Shown piece after piece: positions 55,252 to 64,000 of a stretch of DNA of 64,000 nucleotides. The stretch comes from Agapetus fuscipes (lineage: Eukaryota > Arthropoda > Insecta > Trichoptera > Glossosomatidae): contig OX637337.1 of the NCBI GenBank assembly GCA_951799405.1, positions 13,142,347-13,206,346 of the forward strand, in the 5' to 3' direction. The notes under the pieces are model-generated. The model searched no databases, was not told the DNA's origin, and worked only from the letters and a program-made list of their open reading frames with translations. The translations under genes and the position numbers were made by a program. How positions within the stretch are numbered: the stretch's first letter is position 1; each line of letters starts with the position of its first letter.

Positions 55252-55470
55252 CAGTGATGCCCGTACTTTTTCTTGAGGAGTTCGACGAGATCGACATTTT
55301 AACTGTTTAGCCCAACAAATATAACTCATTAAGTATAATGTATAAAAATTTATTAAGAAAAAAATTAGCATAAGCAAAACTACATTTGACATTTTGTACT
55401 CAATCACTGAAATTTTAGCTATCTTCGGCGATCGACCAGTCGATCGTGATCGACCGTACAGGCACCTCTG
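55252..55470. mobile_element. hAT-like MITE, 219 bp
   Basis: Ends CAGTGATGCCCGTA and TACAGGCACCTCTG are imperfect inverted repeats with the C-A-G/C-T-G termini of hAT elements. The 8-bp flanks are ATATATAT on both sides (55244-55251, 55471-55478). A caution: AT repeats make such a match easy. Palindromic GATCGACCAGTCGATCG lies near the right end. Confidence 0.65.
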
Positions 55471-55489
55471 ATATATATATTTCAATTTC

Positions 55490-55790
55490 AACGTGTTATC
55501 CCTGAAGGAGTTACATATGACATAACATGGAACCTATTTATTTTCACGAGTAAGGGACCGGCCTTACCCCAACCACTTCCGTTGAAGTGGGGGTTTTCCT
55601 GCTTCCGAGGGGGCTAGTTTTAATTTATTGTGATATCTGAGTAAATCTTTCTGGAGTTTTATTTTTGTTTTTGAACTAAGCCCTGAAACGTGAAATCCAT
55701 TCTGACATCCTCGGTGGCAATCGAACTCGAGCTCTTGGCCTGGATCGTGAGTAGGTACTGTATCAACTGAGCCATCGGCAGGACTATGAG
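55490..55790 (-). mobile_element. SINE family B, near full length
   Basis: TTATCCCTGAAGGAGTTACA, GACCGGCCTTACCCCAACCA, GTTTTCCTGCTTCCGAGGGG, GTTTTTGAACTAAGCCCTGA, GGCAATCGAACTCGAGC (B box) and TATCAACTGAGCCATCGGCA (A box, head). Confidence 0.82.
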
Positions 55791-56052
55791 GGTTGTGGAT
55801 ATTTGATTATACAAAGCAATTGGTTTAGTAGTTCTATCTATAGAGATGAAAGATTACATAGTTAATGCCTCAACAATCCAAGGAAACTTTCTTAATGTTT
55901 CGTGTGATGTTAATTTGAGGTTTTCTACAGAACTGACTCTAAAAATTGTTTTTGTCTTTTTATCTTAAAATCGTCAATACTTTTGGTTCCCCCAATGCAC
56001 GATGAATATTTTCTTCAGAGATAATAATACTTTCTTCCCCTCTGTGGTGGGC

Positions 56053-56160
56053 GGGGGGGGGGGGGGGGGGGGGGGTAGGGGGGGAGGATTAGCAGCTATT
56101 GCCGACAATGTGGGAACGATGAACATCTCTGCGGCTTAGGGGGGAGGGGGGGGGGGGGGG
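56053..56160. repeat. Long G homopolymers (23 and 15 bases)
   Basis: Runs of 23 G at 56053-56075 and 15 G at 56146-56160, with shorter G blocks after each. They lie about 110 bp left of the LINE 5' edge and could form G-quadruplexes. Confidence 0.9.
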
Positions 56161-56271
56161 CACTAACTGTGACGTTTATATCGAGTCATATCACGACATA
56201 TAACATTTCTAATTCAGGTTTGCATTTTTTTAAGCCCAGATTTTTATTTTCTCAATGTTCAGAATAAATGA

Positions 56272-58770
56272 GTTATTTGGGAACAGGGAAATTCCAACAA
56301 AATTTTAAGTGTAAATGAACTTGAGAAGAATGTGTGTGGAAAAGATATTGAAAGCATGTGGAAAGATCTGAAGGAAGGAATGATTGAATGTGCTAAAAAA
56401 GTATGTGGGGTAACGAAAGGTGGAAAATTGAAAGGAGATGCCTGGTGGAATGATAGAGTAAAAGAAGCTGTGAAAGTTAAGAAAAAGTGTTATGAAAATT
56501 GGCTGAATGATAGAAATGATAGAAAGCTAGAAGACGAATATAAGATAGCTAAGAAAATGGCAAAGACTATAATTTATGAAAGCAAGATGAATGAACAAAG
56601 AAAGATTGATGAAAGGATTAACAAAAGTTTCACCGACAGTAAGAAGGAATTTTGGAGGTGGATCAATGCGGATAGAAATAAATCTTCTGCATTGACCACT
56701 CCGGGAGTCAAAAGTGCTGCCGGTGAGATGGTATGGGAGAATGAAGAAGTATGCAAGAGATGGAAGAACTATTTTCAAGAAATTTTTGGCCAGGGTGAAA
56801 GAAGAATTTATGAACAGACAGATGAAGAGAATGAATTGAAGATTTTGAAAGAAGAAATGAAAGTGTCTATTTCACGTCTGAAGAATGGGAAGTCTGCTGG
56901 GTTTGATGGTATAAATGGTGAAATGTTGAAAGCAGGAGGTGAATGCGTGGTAGATTGGATGTTTGAATTATGTAAGCTTTGTGTGAATGCAGGAGTAGTA
57001 CCGATGGATTGGAGGAAGGCAGTCATTGTTCCCATTTACAAAGGTAAAGGGGGAAAAAAAGACTGTCAGAACTTCAGACCAATCAGTCTACTCAGTATAC
57101 CAGGAAAAGTCTTCTGTAAGGTGATTATAAAAAATGTGATTCTGACTACTAGCAAAAGGGTTTCCGATATACAGTCCGGCTTTATGGCCGGTAGAGGCTG
57201 TGTTGATCAGATTTTCACTCTACGACAACTTGTTGAAAAACAATTGTCGGTGAGGGGGAAACTATTCACGGCCTTTGTGGATCTGGAAAAGGCTTTTGAC
57301 TCAGTGGACAGAGGTATTTTGTGGGATGTTTTGAAAGCATACGGAGTGAATGGAGCTCTACTCAATGCGGTGCATGCGAACTATGAGAATAGTATGGCTT
57401 GCATTCGTATTGATGGTGAGTATAGTGAATGGTTTGAAGTTTTTAAGGGTGTAAGGCAAGGATGTGTGATGAGCCCATGGCTATTTAACATAGTCATGGA
57501 CAAGTGTGTTCGAGATGCTAGACTTGATGATTGTGGATTAATGATAGGAGAGAGCAAAGTAAGCGTTCTACTGTATGCGGATGATGCAGTCCTTGTATCT
57601 GATTCAGCAGTGGAATTGCAAATGATGCTCTCTAGATTGAACGAAGCTTTGAAAGGTAATAATTTGAAGTTGAATGCAAGAAAGACGAAAGTTTTGATTT
57701 TTGAAAGAGATGATGAAAATATGAATTATGAATTTAAAATTAATGGAATGAATGTTGATGTTGTAAATGAGTTTGTATATTTGGGAAGTAAGTTTGAAAA
57801 AGATGGAAGAATGGCCGGTGAATTTGAAAGAAGAATAATGAAAGGCAGGTGTGTACTGGGTGCGACCGCTTGCATCGCCAGGAACCAAAATCTCTCAAAA
57901 AATGTTAGATTGGCGGTGCACGGTGGTATACTAGTGCCAACCTTGATGTATGGAAGTGAAGCCTGGACGGTGAGTGAAAGGGAAATTAGTAAAGTCCATA
58001 CAGTAGAAATGGACTATCTAAGAAGTATGATTGGGAAAAAACGAAGTGACAGGGTGAGGAATGATTTTGTAAGAGAAGAATGTGGTGTAAGGGAAAGTGT
58101 GAAAGTGAAGATTAAAAGAAGTATGTTAAGATGGTTCGGGCATTTGGAGAGAATGAGTGATGAAAGATTGACGAAGAAAGTATATGTTGCTAGAATAGAT
58201 GGATGTCGTGGTAGAGGAAGACCGAGAAAAGTATGGAAGGATCAAATCTCTGAAATAGCGAATGACTGGGATATCCAGAGTCATAATAAAAGGAGGACTT
58301 GTATGAAAAAGGTTATGACTCTGGATGAAATGAAAGAAGTATGCAAGGACAGGAAGAAGTGGCGGCTAATCTGCAATGTTGATTTCTAATGTTGGTGTAT
58401 TCATTTGCTACATTTTTTGCATAGGAAATTTTTGACTTTTTTTGTATAGATTTCTTTGTAAGGTTTTGTTCTTTTTTATATTTAAATGTAATTTATTATT
58501 CATTCATATTCCTTGACTTATAGGTTGGTATGAGGCTGACCACCCATACTGTAAAAAATGGTTCACTTTGCCAATGTCACCCCTGTTTCAGGGAAGGTCG
58601 GCAAAAGTTGTGGGGCTTATGTTCATTTGAGGTTTGGATTTTATTTGTAAGTACACATTCAGCATTTGTAAGCGCGAACTACACTTGTTGGTTTGTGGGC
58701 ATACATCTGAGAGCTTTAAATGAATATATCCTTGCAACTTAGATTATAGATTATTATTATAGAAATACTT
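56272..58770 (+). mobile_element. Non-LTR retrotransposon (LINE), youngest copy, 5'-truncated
   Basis: An open RT frame followed by a 3' UTR of about 380 bp that ends in TTAGATTATAGATTATTATT. This UTR is the source of the tail copies at 1725, 1831, 9568, 11387, 12215, 31395, 34780, 36085, 39465, 40515, 44465, 50565, 53285, 54245 and 58815. The frame is open from 56272, just after a TGA; no endonuclease domain is present, so the copy is probably 5'-truncated. Confidence 0.9.
56332..58389 (+). CDS. LINE ORF: reverse transcriptase with C-terminal GRGRPRK region
   Basis: 685 codons without a stop. The first listed codon is GTG, and the frame is open 20 codons further left, so the true start is lost. 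RT blocks: NGKSAGFDGINGEMLKAGG, WRKAVIVPIYKGKGGKKDCQ, NFRPISLLSIPGKVF, FTAFVDLEKAFDSVDRG (D317, D323), GVRQGCVMSPWLFN and LLYADDAVLVSDS (YADD 415-418). The C-terminal part has VPTLMYGSEAWTVSEREISK, LRWFGHLERMSDERLTKKVY and GCRGRGRPRKVWKDQISEIA, as in RTE/jockey-like arthropod elements; the clade was not resolved. No apurinic endonuclease is present in this copy. Role: target-primed reverse transcription of its own RNA. Confidence 0.92.
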   Translation: MCGKDIESMWKDLKEGMIECAKKVCGVTKGGKLKGDAWWNDRVKEAVKVKKKCYENWLNDRNDRKLEDEYKIAKKMAKTIIYESKMNEQRKIDERINKSFTDSKKEFWRWINADRNKSSALTTPGVKSAAGEMVWENEEVCKRWKNYFQEIFGQGERRIYEQTDEENELKILKEEMKVSISRLKNGKSAGFDGINGEMLKAGGECVVDWMFELCKLCVNAGVVPMDWRKAVIVPIYKGKGGKKDCQNFRPISLLSIPGKVFCKVIIKNVILTTSKRVSDIQSGFMAGRGCVDQIFTLRQLVEKQLSVRGKLFTAFVDLEKAFDSVDRGILWDVLKAYGVNGALLNAVHANYENSMACIRIDGEYSEWFEVFKGVRQGCVMSPWLFNIVMDKCVRDARLDDCGLMIGESKVSVLLYADDAVLVSDSAVELQMMLSRLNEALKGNNLKLNARKTKVLIFERDDENMNYEFKINGMNVDVVNEFVYLGSKFEKDGRMAGEFERRIMKGRCVLGATACIARNQNLSKNVRLAVHGGILVPTLMYGSEAWTVSEREISKVHTVEMDYLRSMIGKKRSDRVRNDFVREECGVRESVKVKIKRSMLRWFGHLERMSDERLTKKVYVARIDGCRGRGRPRKVWKDQISEIANDWDIQSHNKRRTCMKKVMTLDEMKEVCKDRKKWRLICNVDF

Positions 58771-58814
58771 ATTTTTCTATGATATTTTATGATCTGTCGT
58801 ATTCTAGTGGTTAA

Positions 58815-58965
58815 TGCATCTATAATCTAAAGTAAAATTTAAGATTTCTATCTAGCGCACGCCCACAAACACATACGTGTAAGTTCACGCTTAAAATAAG
58901 AGCCCATGCCTCGAATGAAGATAAACCCTGCGACTCTCGCCGACTTTCCGTGGTCACAGAGGTGG
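58815..58965 (-). mobile_element. LINE 3'-end copy, diverged
   Basis: CATCTATAATCTAAAGTAAA, GCGCACGCCCACAAACACAT, TAAACCCTGCGACTCTCGCC and GACTTTCCGTGGTCACAGAG. It faces the tail of the previous copy about 45 bp away. Confidence 0.75.
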
Positions 58966-58969
58966 TCGG

Positions 58970-59430
58970 CGGACAACAAGGGTGGCATGGCGAAACAATT
59001 TTTACAGCATGGGGATTAGTTTCACACTATCCTGTATTCAAAGTCTTGCTTGAAAACTTTCTGCTCAAGTCGTTATCTTCAATATTTTGTTATTCAACAA
59101 GGATACGTATTGCATTTTTTCAGCGTGTATGTAATATGCGTACTCAAATTGTATACATTCCCCCTCCCCCAATCTCAGTATTTTCTCCCCTATTTTCCCC
59201 CAGCATGCAGTCCTCTCCCCCCCCTCCCCTCTTCTCCCCCGTCTCACATTTAAGATTGCACCACAAATCTAGAATCACTTTAGAACTTCTTAAAAACTCA
59301 TCTTCCAAGTTATTTGCTCAAAGATTTCATTTTTCTACGTATAGGCTTTGTGAGTATGTGTCTTCTTCATAACAGTGTAAGTAATTTTTCACACGATCCG
59401 GTAAAACCTTTTCCGAACTAAGATCAAAAC
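58970..59430. other. Intergenic, no gene seen
   Basis: A pyrimidine-rich patch at 59150-59245 (CCCCTCCCCC-type). The frame at 58950-59372 has no recognisable domain. Confidence 0.35.
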
Positions 59431-59434
59431 CTGA

Positions 59435-59945
59435 CTGGTCAGTAGTCTCGTGGCTAACGATTTTAATCAGAGACTAAAGGGTTCGATTTCCGGCAAACCA
59501 CGAAAAACATTTTCAAGTTTTTCAATTTACTTCTTGTAATCTTCTTTTTTTCAATTTGTTTCTTTTCAAATTGCTTCGCTGTGTTGAAAGATTCCTTTGC
59601 CTGTACTGGTCATCTACAACCTTTCAGTAAATGGATCTTGCTTGTACTGGTCATCAACACCTTTCAGTAAATGGATCTTGCTTGTACTGGTCATCAACAC
59701 CTTTCAGTAAATGGATCTTGCTTGTACTGGTCATCAACACCTTTCAGTAAATGGATCTTGCTTGTACTGGTCATCAACACCTTTCAGTAAATGGATCTTG
59801 CTTGTACTGGTCATCAACACCTTTCAGTAAATGGATCTTGCTTGTACTGGTCATCAACACCTTTCAGTAAATGGATCTTGCTTGAGAATTGATGTTTTTT
59901 ATAGCACAAAACAGCGCTCACCAAATAAATCATTTTAATATTTTT
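59435..59945 (+). mobile_element. SINE family A with internal 40-bp tandem expansion
   Basis: The head CTGGTCAGTAGTCTCGTGGC with AAAGGGTTCGATTTCCGG, a middle expanded to about seven copies of a 40-bp unit, then the normal end CTTGAGAATTGATG.. CAGCGCTCACCAAATAAATC. Confidence 0.82.
59601..59885 (+). repeat. 40-bp tandem repeat, about 7 copies
   Basis: The unit runs CTTGTACTGGTCATCAACAC then CTTTCAGTAAATGGATCTTG. The first copy differs slightly (CTGTACTGGTCATCTACAAC); the rest look identical, so the expansion is recent. It derives from the SINE A segment CCGGTCATC..CCAGC..ACTGGGTCTTGCTTG. Confidence 0.95.
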
Positions 59946-59984
59946 GATAAGAAAAACAATCTATGAGTTGTATTCATATCCGGT

Positions 59985-60065
59985 CGAGTGTCCAGTTAGT
60001 AGAATGATTGCGTTTCATACCAAACGACTAGGGTTCGAACCCGCCATAGACATCATAAAAGCTGT
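59985..60065 (+). mobile_element. SINE family B head fragment
   Basis: GGTCGAGTGTCCAGTTAGTA, GAATGATTGCGTTTCATACC and GGGTTCGAACCCGCC: tRNA-like A and B boxes only. Confidence 0.55.
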
Positions 60066-60533
60066 GCTTACACCAGTGTTTAACTTCTGAAGACTTTTAG
60101 TAGGGCTTGGGTCCGTATTGAAGTTATTTGCCTCGACATATAGAACCAAACTGCATGCTGCGTTTAAAAATGATTTTTTTGTTACTTAGTAGTGCATTAT
60201 GAAAATCAACCATTCAAATGCTTGTCAATGCTATCTTAATGGGTAAAGCGGTAAAAGTTGTAACACGAGAAATGTGCAGCTTAGATTATAGTATACCTAC
60301 GTCAGGTATTCAACATCCGTTTTCTTAAAACTTAAAAGACTAATCTAATTTTTATTGCTTTCTATCGTGGGGGAGCATTCAATACAGGGTTGTCTAAATC
60401 TTATGGCTCTTCCCATAAAGACAGTTTATTAGTAGTAAGTGTCTTAGTCATAATCATAGACTGGTACCTTATACTTGCTTATGGAACACTGCTAAGCAGC
60501 TTAGATGCACTTCACGAGTCGTGTTTAACTAGT

Positions 60534-60700
60534 GCAGAGGTTCCCAAACTTTTATTTCTCATAGGCCACTTCCAAACTTTTGGGGGTTCCAGTAGAACAC
60601 CTAAAAATTGTTGCGGCTTTTTATCTAAAATATCGTCGACTGGGGGTAGGCACGCAATTCGCAAAAGTTCGTAGACAACTTGTAGACCCTCATCGAGTAT
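60534..60700 (+). mobile_element. Possible hAT-like terminal fragment
   Basis: CAGAGGTTCCCAAACTTTTA is a well-known type of hAT terminal sequence. No matching inverted end was found in the window. Confidence 0.4.
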
Positions 60701-60759
60701 TTTTTAAATGGAATGAAGTCAGTTTTTTGGACGGACCAAAACACAACATATTTGAAAGA

Positions 60760-60930
60760 TTTATTTCGTTGGCGCTTTTTATGTGTTGATCATACCTTAA
60801 GAGCCCTCTGTGAGCTTGGTCAGCGCTATAAAGAAAGCGCTAATTACACAAGAAGAATCCAGTTTCTGTAATGCTGGGTAGATCTTTAATAACTTGTCTT
60901 TGATAAGGGCACATTAAGTTTTCAACCCGT
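60760..60930 (-). mobile_element. SINE family A, cut by the next element
   Basis: TTATTTCGTTGGCGCTTTTT, AGAGCCCTCTGTGAGCTTGG, AATCCAGTTTCTGTAATGCT and GTTTTCAACCCG; the rest of the head is missing at 60931, where unrelated sequence beginning TGTAAGG starts. Confidence 0.65.
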
Positions 60931-61636
60931 TGTAAGGTAGCTAGAATGTCAGATAGCTACCTGTTACAAAGAGGAAGAAGACATATTCACTGGGAACTGT
61001 CACTAACAAAGTGGGAAAAAAAAATTATACCTATCAAAAGAGGGAAATAATGCCTACCAAAATGGGGAAAACAGAAATGATCTGGATCCCAAATTAAAAG
61101 AAGAAGAGTGGGGGGATGGACCGTTGGGAAAGAGAAAGAGTGGTAAAAAACCACGTAAGCTTCGCGTCAGGCTGGTGAGAAGGTTATAAAAGCCGCCAAA
61201 GCCCAACATTCCGGGACAGAAGCTCTTCCAAGCCTACACAGACAGCACGGACCAGGCGTGGCCGAAAAAGATCCATCTGGGAGGCCTGAGTCGCCGTTAT
61301 TTCCTGCACCAACAGCCCCTGGCCGCGCCTGGGTCCCCCGTGGCGGATTCCTCTGAAGGGCGGAGCCCCTGCTTTACCCGCCGCAAGCGCCCGCTTGGCT
61401 ACTTGCTTTGTGCTGCTCGATATCCGGAGCCCCGTGCCCGAAGTTCCTCAGGAGGACGGAGCGCCTGCCCCGTCCAGCCGAGAGCACCAGTCTTATCGCA
61501 GGTCTGAGCCCCGTGCCGAAATTCCTCCGGAGTGTGGAGCACCCGACCTCATCCCGCCAAAAGCGTCGCCGTGCCTAGAGGCCGGCGCACCGAACATCGA
61601 CTACTAGCATCCAAGCATCTGGACTTCTCTCCGTCA

Positions 61637-63876
61637 CACAGTGGGCGGGTTTCCAAATCTAGCGCGTGATAAGTCCACTTTTGAAGTATTGAAAATTCTA
61701 AAAAAAGTACCTACATATACTAAATAGATAGCCCAGAAACAGTTCCTTATGACTAAAAAAGTAATTTGTTCGCGGGATAATTACCGAGAGTCAGGTAAAC
61801 ATGACTTTGTCGGTATAATGCACGGTTTGAATAAATATTGAATTGTTATTTGCCTTTCTACCTGGAAGCACTGTGCCTAAAGTTCTAGTTAAATCGTATT
61901 TATTAATTTTGCATATTAAAGCTCAAAGTATAAACTTTGTTTTTTAAGAATGTTTGTTGTGTTTGCTTTATTATTTTGTCCAAAAATGTTTTTTGAATCA
62001 CGTTGAGTATTTGGATTAATAAAATTACAATGTATACCTTTTCAGTAGACTCGGAATCAAAAGTTTGACCGGGATTGGCCATAATTTTAAGTGTCATATT
62101 AAGAAACACTTATGAGGCTTATTTTGTGGGTAAAAGATTTTGCTAGTTTTTGCGACTAATGTTTTTACGATTTTTTAAAGGAACCATGTCAGTCCAGAAA
62201 AATAACTCTTCTAAGTATGGCAAAATGAAAGGACCGCAGCAAAAAAAACTACGGCAGTAAAGGATTAATTTTTTTCTCAAATTAAGCTTCACAATGATGA
62301 AAATAATGAACTTTGTATTAAAGTAAGACTACAACTAAAATCCTGAACAAATAATCTGCGTTTAAAATGGGCACATTCGCTTGTAATGTTAAATTTTTTG
62401 AAAAAAAAAAAAAAATTAAATGGGTGTTGAAGAATTTTACTTTGTCTGACTTCGATAATGTATCCGTACCCTTATTGTCTATGGGACGACTATTAGATCA
62501 TTTTTTTCAAGTAAGTGACCAAACAAAACGTAAAAAAGTTTATTCACTTCTTGAAACAAGAAGTCACTAAGAAATCATGTTTGCGTCAAAACTAATTTTG
62601 CTAAACTCAGGCAAAAGAGATGCTGCCAAGGTCCTTACGGATCTTGAAGCTACTTTACATCGTGCATCAAAGATAAAAAAAAATATATATCTGCGTAGCC
62701 AAGTACACGTCCGAAGAAGCACTTGCATTGTATTTTGACGCAACTTTAGCCGAACACTCATACAGACTAATTGAATGGAGATGTTATTAGGGAAGTTAAA
62801 AAAATATTGTTATAACCTTACAAAATATATATAACCTAGTGAAAGCCTTATAACAATGTCCGATATTTCTGCGGCAGTAACCGTGCAAGGGCTCGTCAAC
62901 CACACAGTGCAGAGGTTCCTGGAGAGCAAAAAAAGTGTTACAGCAAGGTCTCCTAGATTCAACACCTTCAGCATCAGACTTTACAATGCTGTACAAATGG
63001 AGAGACGATAAAAGTGCCAGTCAGTCCACTTATTTGCAAGCCTTCAGTCCATCAACATCTGAAACTGAAGGAGTCTGAAACTGAAGGGACTGAACATCCA
63101 AAAAAAACGGATGCGTATTTGTTTGTCATATTTTGTATTGTGCCGCTTCTAGTAAAAAGGGGGGGAAAATGATATGGCAAAATCCTCGACTATTTTCCAC
63201 AAGGTACCTGTTGCAAGCCAACACAAATAATATTTGCAAAAGAGACAATCGAATAAACACAAAAAGGGAAATCGACAATGTGCAAAAACATATTCATTAA
63301 ATTATTTCGACTACAGTTACTTTTTGTGATTTTAATATTAGAGTAACTCATGTTTTTAAATTGACTAAGATTGATAAAAGCACATTTAATGTTATTACTG
63401 AATCGTCATTAAAGACCTGTGAAGTATGTTGGACAGCCCCAAAAATAATACACAACATAGATGAAGTGATGTGCTTGGGGAAAAATAAGAGTCTGTACGA
63501 ATATGGCTTATCCACATTACATGCGTAATTAAGATGTTTTGAGAGCTTGGTACATACTTCATATCGACTTTCTAAAAAAGTGGCAATTTTTTGAAGTGTC
63601 AGATAAAGCAGCCAATGAAAAAAAACAAGAAAAAGTGATTGGTGGGTTGACAGAAAAAAATAGTAAGTTTTTAAAATTTGAAAAATAAAACTTTCGATTT
63701 TCCTCCTAATTTTTTCAATAATTGTGCATATTTTTCACAATATTTTGTGTCAGTTTTATCCAAAAACAACCATTTCTATCAATTCAATAAAAAAAAACGG
63801 ATAATTTTGCGATAAAAGCATCAATTTTCAGTATGACGACTTATCACGCGCTAGATTTAAGATTCCGCCCACTGTG
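61637..63876 (+). mobile_element. Transib-like DNA transposon, 2240 bp, decayed
   Basis: 39-bp terminal inverted repeats: both ends read CACAGTGGGCGG, six variable bases, then AAATCTAGCGCGTGATAAGT. They are flanked by a 5-bp duplication CGTCA (61632-61636 and 63877-63881). CACAGTG-type ends and 5-bp GC-rich targets are Transib features; the heptamer equals the RAG recombination-signal heptamer. Interior fragments match a Transib transposase (next entry). It sits inside LTR-like sequence. Confidence 0.85.
62367..63660 (+). pseudogene. Transib-family transposase remnant (RAG1-related)
   Basis: Broken frames in the order expected of the family. The N-terminal part has LLSMGRLLDHFFQVSDQTKR, then GKRDAAKVLTDLEATLHRAS and YTSEEALALYFDATLAEHSY in different frames. 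A middle part has VQGLVNHTVQRFLESK. The C-terminal part (about 63364-63590) reads TCEVCWTAPKIIHNIDEVMC, then YEYGLSTLHA-stop-LRCFESLVHTSYRLSKK, the zinc-binding C-x-x-C and GLSTLHAW-RCFE block shared with RAG1-like transposases; the conserved W codon is TAA here. Several frameshifts and stops, and length below that of a full transposase, mean no activity. Assignment is from motif recognition. Confidence 0.75.
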
Positions 63877-64000
63877 CGTCACCGTGAGCGTATCGAAGCA
63901 TTTAATTCATTAACCCATTTAACTTAGATTCCCAGTCAGTCTTGCCGGTTTGGCGTGGTGATACTCTCAATTGTCTGTTGTAATTTAAAATAAACCCCAT

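Larger units (their letters stand above)
60931..63999 (+). mobile_element. Possible LTR (promoter to poly(A) part) split by the Transib-like element
   Basis: Starts TGTAAGGTAGCTAGAATGTC where the SINE breaks. A TATAAAAG box lies at 61185-61192, a GC-rich stretch follows to 61636, and the sequence resumes after the Transib-like element at 63882 with AATAAA near the window end. The order fits U3-R of an LTR; the second LTR and internal part would lie outside the window. The GC-rich part holds three imperfect 80-bp repeats (about 61325, 61421, 61501) with CCCGTG.CGAA.TTCCTC..GAG.-type words; the 70-codon frame at 61395-61607 spans them and is probably not a gene. Confidence 0.3.

Noticed and set aside
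11985..60065. tRNA-like A/B box sequences at several places (for example 49960, 50930, 60000)
   Set aside because: Each is the head of a repeated SINE with diverged body; none folds as a complete tRNA gene by eye, so no tRNA gene is called.
1..64000. CRISPR arrays, operons, bacterial ribosome binding sites
   Set aside because: Spliced genes, SINEs and LTR elements show this is animal nuclear DNA; the tandem repeats have no unique spacers.

Overview
This is an animal nuclear genome window, most likely from an insect. Its genes are split by GT-AG introns and sit in AT-rich, transposon-dense DNA. The 84-residue UPF0729 protein resembles Drosophila CG18508 more than vertebrate C18orf32, and the mobile-element mix (Ty3/gypsy, non-LTR elements, tRNA-derived SINEs, hAT-like, PIF-like and Transib-like elements) fits an arthropod. 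The order cannot be fixed from sequence alone.

Host genes. (1) 134-1204 (+): the last two exons of a nucleoplasmin-type FKBP prolyl isomerase (FKBP39/46 type). (2) 13996-14250 (-): a C18orf32/CG18508-like small membrane protein. (3) 14934-23694 (+): a complete 11-exon CCT3 (TCP-1 gamma, 548 aa), divergent from gene 2 and sharing a short promoter. A spliced-looking 56-aa ORF lies antisense in its intron 6. (4) 36844-38283 (-): the main coding exon of a 479-aa proline-rich protein I do not recognise, with a promoter-like GC-rich patch near 39.1 kb. The rest is almost entirely repeats.

Mobile DNA. A structurally intact Ty3/gypsy retrotransposon (2378-9567, minus strand) has 474-bp LTRs that differ at one base, a 4-bp target duplication, PBS, PPT, and open gag and pol frames. 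Gag starts with a SAP-like motif and Pol ends in a CCCH zinc finger. It landed inside an older non-LTR (LINE) copy. The same LINE family has a 685-codon RT ORF at 56332-58389 and more than a dozen 3'-end copies across the window. Two tRNA-like SINE families (here A and B) are scattered throughout, some nested. Inverted-repeat elements include a PIF-like MITE nested in another MITE, hAT-like MITEs and a long-TIR family. The right edge holds a 2.24-kb decayed Transib-like (RAG1-related) element with CACAGTG ends and a CGTCA target duplication, apparently inside an LTR-like sequence.

Unusual structures. A 1.9-kb minisatellite (47.46-49.33 kb) is built from about 15-bp units assembled into 92/107-bp repeats, with a 199-bp higher-order period. 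The same 15-bp unit recurs as a foldback pair in CCT3 intron 5. Hammerhead-ribozyme-like folds sit in a 282-bp near-perfect palindrome in CCT3 intron 9 and at 42.34 kb. A 293-bp composite SINE/foldback block is present twice, exactly 1998 bp apart.
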